11,406 bases of DNA from Flavobacteriaceae bacterium (lineage in GTDB: Bacteria > Bacteroidota > Bacteroidia > Flavobacteriales > Flavobacteriaceae), in NCBI GenBank assembly GCA_015488935.1, contig WFMU01000147.1, forward strand, positions 1 through 11,406, written 5' to 3'. The position numbers and the translations under genes are program-made. How positions within the stretch are numbered: position 1 is the stretch's first letter; each line of letters opens with the position of its first letter. Below are positions 1 through 7,394 of the stretch, one piece after another. The notes below the pieces were generated by a model. It had not been told where the DNA came from and did no database searches. It saw only the letters and a list, made by a program, of their open reading frames with translations.

Positions 1-2267
1 TTAAAATATATGGTGATGATTTAGAAATGCTGAATAAAAAGGCTAACGAAATTAAAAAAGCCATTCAAAATGTACAAGGAGCTGCAGATATTATTGTAGA
101 AAAAACTGCTGGATTACCACAAATGAATGTAAAATTTGACCGAACCAAAATAGCACGATATGGTCTTAATATTTCCGATTTAAACGAAATGATTGCCATG
201 GGATTTTCTGGTCATAAAGCAGGAAGTATTTTTGAAGGCGAAAAGAAATTTGATTTGGTTTTACGACTCGATAAAGATATTCGTAAAGATATTAGCGATT
301 TAAAAAATTTGTATGTGGATTTACCGTCTGGCAGAAAAATTCCACTAAGCGAACTTGCAAGTATTACGTATAAAAAAGGTGCCGCAAAAATATCTCGCGA
401 TGATACCAAACGAAGAGTTGTAGTTGGAATTAATGTTCGTGATAGAGACTTACAATCGGTTGTAGATGATATTAAACAAGTTATAGATACCAAAGTTAAA
501 ATTCCTGTTGGCTATTCGGTTACGTATGGTGGACAATTTGAAAATTTACAATCTGCCAAAGCGAGATTAGCAATTGCAGTACCAGTTGCATTGGTTCTTA
601 TATTTATATTGCTCTTTTTTGCTTTTAATTCGGCAAAAGAAGCCATGATTATTTACTCTGCAATTCCTTTTGCTGCCGTTGGTGGAATTTTCTTTTTATG
701 GCTTAGAGATTTGCCTTTTAGTATTTCGGCAGGTATTGGTTTTATTGCCTTATTTGGTATTGCCGTTTTAAACGGAATTGTATTAATCGAAGAATTTAAA
801 GAACTAAAACACAGCGGTATGAAAACAGATGACGAGTTAATTATTTTTGGTGCAAAAAGTCGGTTAAGAGCCGTTTTGCTTACAGCCTTAGCTGCTGCAT
901 TAGGTTTTTTACCTATGGCAATTTCTAATGGTGCTGGAGCAGAAGTACAACGTCCATTAGCAACCGTAGTTATTGGTGGATTAATTACATCTACTTTACT
1001 TACATTATTGGTATTACCAGTTTTATACGCCATTTTTGATAGTAAAAAAGCACGTAAGCGATTTCATCTAAAAAATAAAAAAAGTGTGGTAATTCCCATT
1101 TTTGTTTTATGTATTTCTTTGGGAAGTTTTGCACAAACAAATCCACTTAACTTAGAAGATTTAAAACAATTGGCTTTCAAAAACAATGCAAGTTTAAAAG
1201 CATTGCAATTGGAAACTAATCGTACTGAATTATTAGCAAATGCATCAAATTCGTTTGCAAAAACAGAAGTTTCTTATGAGCATCTCAATGATAAAATAAC
1301 CGAAGGAATTGGTATATTTCATACACTTGGAATATCACAAGATTTTAGTATGCCAACGGTTTATAAGGCAAATAAAAACTTTAGAAAATCTAAAATTGGT
1401 ATTGCTAATGCAAATTTAGAATTAAAAAAACTCCAAATAGAAAAGGAGGTTACAGCTTCGTATTATCAGTATATTTATACGAAAGAGAAGGAGCAAGTAT
1501 ATCAATTTTTAGATAGTTTATACCGTAAATTTGCACATAATGCAAAACGTAGATTTGAACTTGGCGCAACAAATTATTTAGAAAAAATAACTGCCAAGTC
1601 CAAGCAAATGCAACTTCAAATGAAACACAAACAAGCTTTAGAAGATGTACAATTTGCAAGGTTGCAAGTGCAAAAAATTATACAAGCAAAACGCATTGTT
1701 ACAGTTGCTACAATTCCGTTGACAAAACTAGCCGTAAATAATGTGCCAATTAATACTAATAAAGGTTTAGATTTTTATAAAGCACAAAGCAATATGTTAG
1801 CAACGCAAACTAAATTAGCAAAAAAACAACTACTACCAAATTTTAATTTAGGGTATAGTTATGGTATCAATTCTTTTTTAAAAGGAAATGCAAATACCTT
1901 TCTGGTTGGTTTAAAAATTCCTTTGTTAAATGGTGCACAAAAATCAAAAATAAAAGCATCTAAAATAGCACAAGAAATCGTTGTTGAAGAAACTAGTAAT
2001 TACAAATTATTATTAGAAACAAAACAAAAGCAACTCTTATCACAATTAAAAAAGTACGAAGAAGCAGTACTCTATTTTGAAACAGAAGGTAAAACGTTAT
2101 CAAAAGAAATTCTAAAAACTGCAAACTTGAGTTTTAAACATGGAGAAATTGATTTTTTTCAATACATCCAAAGTATCGATAATGCGTATCAAATTGTACT
2201 TTCTAACTTAGAAAATTTAAACAATTATAACCAAACGGTAATAAAAATAAACCATTTAACATTATAG
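1..2267 (+). CDS. CzcA-type heavy-metal efflux RND pump (C-terminal part) fused to a TolC/CzcC-like outer-membrane factor; 5' partial
   Basis: This is a proton-driven inner-membrane metal pump joined to its own outer-membrane channel. The frame is open from base 3, so the Met codon at 27 is internal and the gene begins before the window. Counting from that Met, residues 1-180 are the end of the periplasmic porter domain. The stretches AGSIFEGEKKFDLVLRL and ISRDDTKRRVVVGINVRDRD resemble CzcA more than CusA. Hydrophobic segments lie near 181-202, 206-226, 233-254, 280-300 and 311-337, with GIAVLNGIVLIEEF typical of CzcA-like pumps. A basic linker (about 340-352) and a second signal-like hydrophobic stretch ending SLGSFAQ (353-370) lead into an OEP/TolC-type region (371-746) rich in long helices. 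The fusion is in frame with no stop. From memory, long CzcA-OMF fusions are common in Bacteroidota. The substrate is probably Zn/Cd/Co/Ni by family resemblance, but the diagnostic first half is missing. Confidence 0.93.
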   Translation, partial: KIYGDDLEMLNKKANEIKKAIQNVQGAADIIVEKTAGLPQMNVKFDRTKIARYGLNISDLNEMIAMGFSGHKAGSIFEGEKKFDLVLRLDKDIRKDISDLKNLYVDLPSGRKIPLSELASITYKKGAAKISRDDTKRRVVVGINVRDRDLQSVVDDIKQVIDTKVKIPVGYSVTYGGQFENLQSAKARLAIAVPVALVLIFILLFFAFNSAKEAMIIYSAIPFAAVGGIFFLWLRDLPFSISAGIGFIALFGIAVLNGIVLIEEFKELKHSGMKTDDELIIFGAKSRLRAVLLTALAAALGFLPMAISNGAGAEVQRPLATVVIGGLITSTLLTLLVLPVLYAIFDSKKARKRFHLKNKKSVVIPIFVLCISLGSFAQTNPLNLEDLKQLAFKNNASLKALQLETNRTELLANASNSFAKTEVSYEHLNDKITEGIGIFHTLGISQDFSMPTVYKANKNFRKSKIGIANANLELKKLQIEKEVTASYYQYIYTKEKEQVYQFLDSLYRKFAHNAKRRFELGATNYLEKITAKSKQMQLQMKHKQALEDVQFARLQVQKIIQAKRIVTVATIPLTKLAVNNVPINTNKGLDFYKAQSNMLATQTKLAKKQLLPNFNLGYSYGINSFLKGNANTFLVGLKIPLLNGAQKSKIKASKIAQEIVVEETSNYKLLLETKQKQLLSQLKKYEEAVLYFETEGKTLSKEILKTANLSFKHGEIDFFQYIQSIDNAYQIVLSNLENLNNYNQTVIKINHLTL
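1083..1136 (+). other. Internal signal-peptide-like segment at the RND/outer-membrane-factor junction
   Basis: The last RND membrane helix should end in the cytoplasm. It is followed by a strongly basic stretch (SKKARKRFHLKNKK), a hydrophobic core of about 12 residues, and the polar/small ending GSFA followed by Q. This is the layout of a Sec signal peptide with a signal peptidase I site after the Ala codon at 1131-1133. The mature outer-membrane factor would then begin at Gln (1134). No ATG lies close by, so a separate start is unlikely. Cleavage is inferred from the pattern and not shown. Confidence 0.6.
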
Positions 2268-2305
2268 TTTTAGTAAAATCTAGAACCATTAAAAAACAAA
2301 TAATA

Positions 2306-3482
2306 ATGAGAAATTTAAAATATATAACAACAATAGCAATCCTAATATTTATGATTAGTTGCAAAAAAGAATCTGCCGAAAAACAAGTAAAAATCGAGGA
2401 TACTGTAAAAGAAGTACATGGCGAAGAAGAACATATAGAAGTAACAAAAGCACAATTTGACAGTAGTAAAATGCAATTAGGAAAATTTACAAAACAAGCA
2501 TTTCCTGAGCTTATAAAAACTTCTGGAATGATTGATGTTCCACCACAAAACAAAGCAGTAATTACTTCGTATTATGCAGGAAATGTAAAAAAATCTAATT
2601 TGTTAATTGGCGATAAAATTCGCAAAGGACAAGCATTAGTAACTATTGCAAATCCAGAATTTATAGACATGCAACAAGAATACCTCGAAATTCACGAGCA
2701 ATTAAATTTTTTAAAAACAGAATACGAACGTCAAAAAACACTATTTGATGAAAAAATCACTTCGCAAAAAAAACTACTTAAAAGCAAAAAGTGAATACCA
2801 AAGAAAAAAAGCAAAATACAATGGTATTCGTAAAAAATTACAGATGTTAAACATTTCTCTAGCAGACGTTGAAAGCGGCAGGATTACTTCTACGGTTACA
2901 TTATATGCGCCAATAAGCGGTAGTGTTACTAAGGTAAATGTGAGTAAAGGAACCTATGTCTCTCCACAAGACATTGTAATGGAAATTATAAATACAAACC
3001 ACATTCATATTGAATTAACTGCTTTTGAAAAAGACGTAATGAAGATTAAAAAAGGACAAAAAATTCGTTTTAAAATACCAGAAGCTTCAAACGAATATCA
3101 CGATGCAGAAGTACACCTCGTTGGTAAATCTATTAATGAAGAAACGAGAACTTTAAAAGTACATGGACATTTACATAACGAAGCAAAAAATGAATTTGCC
3201 GTAGGTATGTTTGTCGATGCACAAATAGAAATTGCAAACAAGGAGGCACTTGCATTACCAGAAAGTGCTGTTTTGGAAGAAGGTGAACATCATGTGATTT
3301 TAAAATTAGAATCCGATAAAAATGGCGTGTATCATTTTACACCTATAGAAGTTGAAATTGGTAAAAAATATAATAATTTTGTTGCCATAAAATCCGATAA
3401 AATAAAAGGCACTGATACTTTTTTAATTAAAGGTGGTTACTCTTTGGTTGGTGCCGAAGAAGGTGGAGGACATTCGCATTAA
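2306..3482 (+). pseudogene. CusB/CzcB-type periplasmic adaptor (membrane fusion lipoprotein), frame broken by one base
   Basis: This is the periplasmic adaptor of the RND efflux complex, expected to bridge the inner-membrane pump and the outer-membrane channel. The first frame (2306-2794, 162 residues) carries a lipoprotein signal with Cys19 (FMISC), a first lipoyl half (about 84-117) and the start of the helical hairpin. It then stops just after an A8 run. The second frame continues the same protein without loss from that run to 3482. Removing one A gives a normal-length protein of 391 residues, with the second lipoyl half near 198-228 (APISGSVTKVNVSKG), a beta-barrel near 229-300, a membrane-proximal domain, and a C-terminal GGGHSH tail. 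It follows the pump by 38 bp and precedes the ATPase by 21 bp. It may be a true pseudogene, a homopolymer sequencing error, or a gene rescued by slippage. The second half has no signal sequence of its own, and its only upstream start is a TTG at 2745. Confidence 0.88.
2766..2773 (+). other. A8 homopolymer at the frameshift point of the adaptor gene
   Basis: A run of eight A follows the C at 2765. With eight A the first frame reads SQKKLLKSKK and then stops (TGA, 2792-2794). With seven A it reads SQKNYLKAKSEY and continues in the downstream frame, which looks like the family's helical hairpin. The change needed is loss of one base (or gain of two). Confidence 0.85.
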
Positions 3483-3503
3483 TCGTAACAAAAAATTAAA
3501 ATT

Positions 3504-5456
3504 ATGAGCAAACAAGAAGATTTAGATTGCAAAGATGGTGCTTGTGCAGTAGATTACACCAAAGATACGCCAGTTAAAGAAACCATTTCATTTAACAAAG
3601 AATACATAAAACCTATGGTTGGATTGCTTTTTTTAGTCATAGGAATTGGTTTAGAATTTTTTAAAATTCCTTTTTTTAAAGGATATATTCCATTGCTTTG
3701 GTTCGGAATAATTTACATTTTTATTGGAGGACCAATTGTGTTAAAATCGCTAAAACTAATTGTCAAAGGCAATATTTACAACGAATTTGTTTTAATGTCT
3801 GTAGCAACAATAGGAGCTTTTTTAATTGGTTCGTATGCAGAAGGTATTGCCGTTATGCTATTTTATGTAATTGGAGAACTTTTTCAGGAATCTGCTGTAA
3901 ATAAAGCAAAACGCTCTATTGAGTCTTTACTAAAAGTACAAGTAGAAGAAGTTACCGTTTTAGAAAATGGTAATCAGATTATAAAACATCCTAAAGAAGT
4001 TAAAATCGGACAAATAATTCAAACTAAAGCTGGACAAAAAATTGCTTTGGATGGTAAATTAATTTCTGAAAAAGCCATACTAAATACAGCAGCCTTAACT
4101 GGCGAATCTAAACCAGACAACAAAGAAAAAGGTGCTATTGTTTTAGCTGGAATGATTAACTTAAATAAATTAATAGAAATAGAAGTAACCAGCAAATACG
4201 AAGATACAAAACTCTCCAAAATCCTAAAATTGGTACAAGAAGCTGTTGGTAAAAAAGCAAAAACACAACTTTTAATAAGTCGCCTTGCAAAAATTTATAC
4301 ACCAATTGTATTTTGGCTCGCAGTTACTCTAGTTATAGTACCGTATTTCTTTTTAGGAACAGATTACCATTTCCAAACATGGTTACAAAGAGCCTTAATA
4401 TTTTTAGTAATTTCTTGTCCTTGTGCCCTAGTAATTTCCATTCCATTAGGATATTTTGGAGGAATTGGAGCAGGTTCTAAAAATGGCATCTTATTTAAAG
4501 GCTCCAATTTTTTAGATATGATGACTAAAGTAGATACAATAGTAATGGATAAAACAGGTACGCTTACCAAAGGTGTTTTTGAAGTTCAAGAAATTGTAAC
4601 CAATGACTTTGATAAAGAATTATTGATAAGTTTAACTGCCAATTTAGAGAAAAATTCTACACATCCAATTGCAGATGCCATTGTAAAATATGCAAAATTA
4701 TCCAATAAAAATACAGATTATAAAGTTGCAAATGTAGAAGAAATATCTGGACATGGTTTACGTGGCAAAGTGGACAAATATCAAGTGTTAGCAGGAAATA
4801 TTAAATTGATGGAAAAATTTGCTGTTGACTATGATAAAAGATTAAAAATCAATACTGAAACTATTGTAATTGTTGCCATAAATAAAAAATATGTTGGTTA
4901 TATCGCCATTGCAGATACAATTAAGGACGATGCTTTATTAGCCATAAAATCTTTACAAGAACTTGAAAAAGTAAAGCAAATAGTAATGCTTTCTGGAGAT
5001 AAACAGTTGGTAGTGGATAAAGTTGCAAAACAATTAGGCATAGATAAAGCTATTGGAGGTTTATTACCAGAAGATAAAATTGTTGAAGTAGAGAAATTAA
5101 AGCAACAAGGTAGCACTATTGCTTTTATTGGAGATGGTATTAACGATGCTCCAGTAATCACATTATCGGATGTTGGACTTGCTATGGGAGGATTAGGTTC
5201 TGATGCTGCAATAGAAACAGCAGATGTAATTATTCAAACAGATCAACCTTCAAAGATTGCAACTGCTATAAAAATTGGAAATGCCACTAATAAAATCATT
5301 TGGCAGAATATTACCCTTGCTTTAGGTGTAAAAATTCTAGTTTTAATTCTTGGAGCAATGGGTATGGCAACCATGTGGGAAGCAGTTATTGCAGATGTAG
5401 GTGTAGCACTACTTGCCATATTAAACGCAGTAAGAATTCAAAGAATGAAGTTTTAA
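3504..5456 (+). CDS. P1B-2 type heavy-metal translocating P-type ATPase (Zn/Cd/Pb exporter, ZntA/CadA family)
   Basis: This inner-membrane pump uses ATP to export soft divalent metals from the cytoplasm. The 650-residue protein shows the actuator TGES (199-202), the membrane metal site CPC (Cys305, Cys307), the phosphorylated Asp349 in DKTGTLTKG, the HP pair (His387-Pro388) in the nucleotide-binding domain, and the hinge GDGINDAP (543-550). The last membrane helices carry Lys610 and Asp631 (ADVGVALL). Their 21-residue spacing matches the Lys/Asp pair that marks the Zn/Cd/Pb branch, so a copper ATPase is less likely. There is no N-terminal HMA domain. A short acidic leader with Cys9 and Cys14 (CKDGAC) takes its place and could bind metal. 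The gene starts 21 bp after the adaptor gene and is probably in the same transcript. The direction of transport and the metal are inferred from family motifs. Confidence 0.95.
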   Translation: MSKQEDLDCKDGACAVDYTKDTPVKETISFNKEYIKPMVGLLFLVIGIGLEFFKIPFFKGYIPLLWFGIIYIFIGGPIVLKSLKLIVKGNIYNEFVLMSVATIGAFLIGSYAEGIAVMLFYVIGELFQESAVNKAKRSIESLLKVQVEEVTVLENGNQIIKHPKEVKIGQIIQTKAGQKIALDGKLISEKAILNTAALTGESKPDNKEKGAIVLAGMINLNKLIEIEVTSKYEDTKLSKILKLVQEAVGKKAKTQLLISRLAKIYTPIVFWLAVTLVIVPYFFLGTDYHFQTWLQRALIFLVISCPCALVISIPLGYFGGIGAGSKNGILFKGSNFLDMMTKVDTIVMDKTGTLTKGVFEVQEIVTNDFDKELLISLTANLEKNSTHPIADAIVKYAKLSNKNTDYKVANVEEISGHGLRGKVDKYQVLAGNIKLMEKFAVDYDKRLKINTETIVIVAINKKYVGYIAIADTIKDDALLAIKSLQELEKVKQIVMLSGDKQLVVDKVAKQLGIDKAIGGLLPEDKIVEVEKLKQQGSTIAFIGDGINDAPVITLSDVGLAMGGLGSDAAIETADVIIQTDQPSKIATAIKIGNATNKIIWQNITLALGVKILVLILGAMGMATMWEAVIADVGVALLAILNAVRIQRMKF

Positions 5457-5517
5457 CTGTAACAAAAATAACAAATACAAAAAATATAATTAATACTTTT
5501 ACAAAAACGATTTTACA

Positions 5518-7242
5518 ATGAAACACTTAATTTATATTCTATTATTATTAGGAATAACATTAAATACCAATGCACAAAATCAGTTGGCAATTCCACCAAC
5601 TATTGATAATACAAACATCAATTTAACATTACAAAATGGAACACATTCCTTTTTTGTTGGTCAAACTACAGCAACCATGGGTGTTAATGGAAATATATTA
5701 GGACCTACATTAATTTTACATAAAAATACGAATGTAAATATTAATGTAACTAATAATTTAGGGCAACCTACAACAATTCACTGGCATGGAATGCATATTT
5801 CTGCATCTAATGATGGAGGACCACATACCGTAATTCAGCCAGGAACAACATGGAATCCACAGTTTACCGTAATGAATAATGCATCTACCATGTGGTATCA
5901 TCCACACTTAGACGAATTTACCGATGAACATGTAAGCAAAGGAATTGCTGGTTTAATAATTATTAAAGATGCTACAGAAGCACTTTTAAATTTACCTAGA
6001 ACTTATGGCGTAGATGATATTCCACTAGTGGTACAAACAAAAGATTTTGATGCCAATTATCAAATTGTAAACCATTCTAATTCTGACGATATTGTTATGG
6101 TAAATGCAACGGTAAATCCACAAACAGATGTACCAGCACAGGTTGTTCGACTTCGATTATTAAATGGTTCATCGCAACGTGTTTTTAATTTTGGTTTTTC
6201 TGGAAATAAAACTTTTTATCAAATTGCTACCGATGGCGGACTTAAAGAAGCTCCTTTAGCATTAACTAGATTACAATTATCTCCCGGAGAACGTTCCGAA
6301 ATATTGATCGATTTATCTGGTATGCAAGGACAAACATTACAACTAATGAGCTATGCTTCTGAGTTTCCTAACGGAATTTATGGCGCAACAAATCCAGGAA
6401 TGGGTTCTTTTATGCAATTAACAGGTTATAATCCGAATCCGTTAAATGGTACTAATTATAATATTTTACAATTAAATGTAGTTGCACAAACTATAAATCC
6501 AGTTACTACGATTCCAAATTATCTAGTAACATTAACTCCTTTGTTAGAAAGTAATTCTAACCAAGCAAGAACACTCACGCTAAGACCTGTTTCTGGAGGG
6601 CAACAACAGTTAAATGGCGATTTTACTATTAATGGTGTAAGCTTAGATATGAATACGATAAATATTACAATACCATTAAACAATACAGAAATTTGGACAA
6701 TCACAAACAATTCAGCTATTTCACATCCTTTTCATATTCATGATATTCAATATTATATTTTAGATATAAATGGAAATCCTCCTCCTGCTTATGCACAAGG
6801 TTTAAAAGATACTTTTTTAGTTCCATCTGGAGGTGGAAGTATGCGTATTATTACCAAATTTGAAGATTTTGCAGATGATACCATACCATATATGTACCAT
6901 TGCCACATGTTAACACATGAAGATGGTGGAATGATGGGGCAGTTTGTTGTAGTTGACCCAACTGCCAATATAGATGATATAACACTTCAAAATGGATTTC
7001 AATTATTTCCTAATCCATCAAAGAATATTTATATGACAGCATCTTTAAATAACAAAAATGAAAAAATTACAGCTTATGCTGTCATAAATGCATTAGGACA
7101 AATTGTTAATTATCATAAAATTCATAAAAATGAAATAAGTAATATGTATTCTTTTCCTGTGTTTGAATACGGTGCAGGTATATATCATCTTAAAATATTT
7201 ACAGAAAAAAATATCTATACAAAAAAGTTTATGGTTAAATAA
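5518..7242 (+). CDS. Secreted multicopper oxidase with C-terminal T9SS sorting domain
   Basis: This is a three-cupredoxin-domain multicopper oxidase that couples one-electron oxidation of a substrate (metal ion such as Cu(I), or a phenol) to reduction of oxygen to water. A Sec signal peptide covers about residues 1-20 (ending NTNAQ). All ligands are visible: His88 and His90 (HWHGMH), His128 and His130 (WYHPH), His403, His406 and His408 (HPFHIH), and His461-Cys462-His463, His467 and Met472 (YHCHMLTHEDGGMM). The Cys-to-His and Cys-to-Met spacings of 5 and 10 equal those of CueO. The stretch between domains lacks a CueO-like methionine-rich insert. Residues from about 490 to 574 form a type A T9SS sorting domain (FPNPS at 497-501, ending KKFMVK), so the enzyme should cross the outer membrane and be surface-held or released. 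It lies 61 bp after the ATPase gene, as the last gene of the metal operon. Its substrate is not determined; laccase-like activity is the alternative. Confidence 0.95.
   Translation: MKHLIYILLLLGITLNTNAQNQLAIPPTIDNTNINLTLQNGTHSFFVGQTTATMGVNGNILGPTLILHKNTNVNINVTNNLGQPTTIHWHGMHISASNDGGPHTVIQPGTTWNPQFTVMNNASTMWYHPHLDEFTDEHVSKGIAGLIIIKDATEALLNLPRTYGVDDIPLVVQTKDFDANYQIVNHSNSDDIVMVNATVNPQTDVPAQVVRLRLLNGSSQRVFNFGFSGNKTFYQIATDGGLKEAPLALTRLQLSPGERSEILIDLSGMQGQTLQLMSYASEFPNGIYGATNPGMGSFMQLTGYNPNPLNGTNYNILQLNVVAQTINPVTTIPNYLVTLTPLLESNSNQARTLTLRPVSGGQQQLNGDFTINGVSLDMNTINITIPLNNTEIWTITNNSAISHPFHIHDIQYYILDINGNPPPAYAQGLKDTFLVPSGGGSMRIITKFEDFADDTIPYMYHCHMLTHEDGGMMGQFVVVDPTANIDDITLQNGFQLFPNPSKNIYMTASLNNKNEKITAYAVINALGQIVNYHKIHKNEISNMYSFPVFEYGAGIYHLKIFTEKNIYTKKFMVK
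6991..7239 (+). other. T9SS type A C-terminal sorting domain (within the multicopper oxidase)
   Basis: The tail after the last copper ligands begins NGFQLFPNPSKN, the usual opening of this domain. It continues with beta-rich sequence containing NALGQIV and GAGIYHLKIF and ends in a basic KKFMVK. This is the standard layout of Bacteroidota T9SS cargo tails, which are normally removed during export. Confidence 0.9.
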
Positions 7243-7306
7243 ACAATTCAAACCTTAAACAAGTCGTGATATAAACAGAGTAAGTATCTTCACTTACCAG
7301 CATAAC

Positions 7307-7339
7307 AGTCAGGGTTTCATTTCAAATGAAACCCTGACT
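7307..7339 (+). terminator. Strong hairpin between convergent genes, probable bidirectional terminator
   Basis: Two perfectly complementary 16-base arms (7307-7322 and 7324-7339) surround a single C, giving in practice a stem of about 14 bp with a 5-base loop. It lies 64 bp past the oxidase stop and 55 bp past the glycine dehydrogenase stop, where both convergent transcripts would end. The plus-strand side is followed only by a moderately T-rich stretch (ATGGTATCTTTATTT), and the minus side lacks a clear U run. Rho-independent termination is therefore likely but not textbook. Confidence 0.7.
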
Positions 7340-7394
7340 ATGGTATCTTTATTTAAAACTCTAAAAAATCTGTTAGGTTTAGAATTTTAAAAAT

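Noticed and set aside
653..1033. Minus-strand open frame of 126 codons inside the pump gene
   Set aside because: It is antisense to conserved transmembrane coding sequence, with no recognisable motif; a shadow frame.
1086..2267. Separate start (GTG at 1086) for the outer-membrane factor
   Set aside because: There is no stop between pump and channel, no ATG, and this start would drop the basic head of the signal-like segment. A fusion is simpler.
2751..2794. Programmed -1 ribosomal frameshift at the A run
   Set aside because: A -1 shift leads to the wrong frame; the downstream half lies in the +1 frame. Only +1 slipping or a changed A-run length in RNA or DNA would join the halves.
2745..3482. 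Second half of the adaptor as an independent gene starting at TTG 2745
   Set aside because: It would begin in the middle of the helical hairpin, has no signal sequence, and continues the upstream protein exactly if one A is removed.
5300..5521. Plus-strand 73-codon frame overlapping the end of the ATPase gene
   Set aside because: It overlaps the conserved last helices of the ATPase in another frame, and its Cys-rich composition arises from the frame shift.
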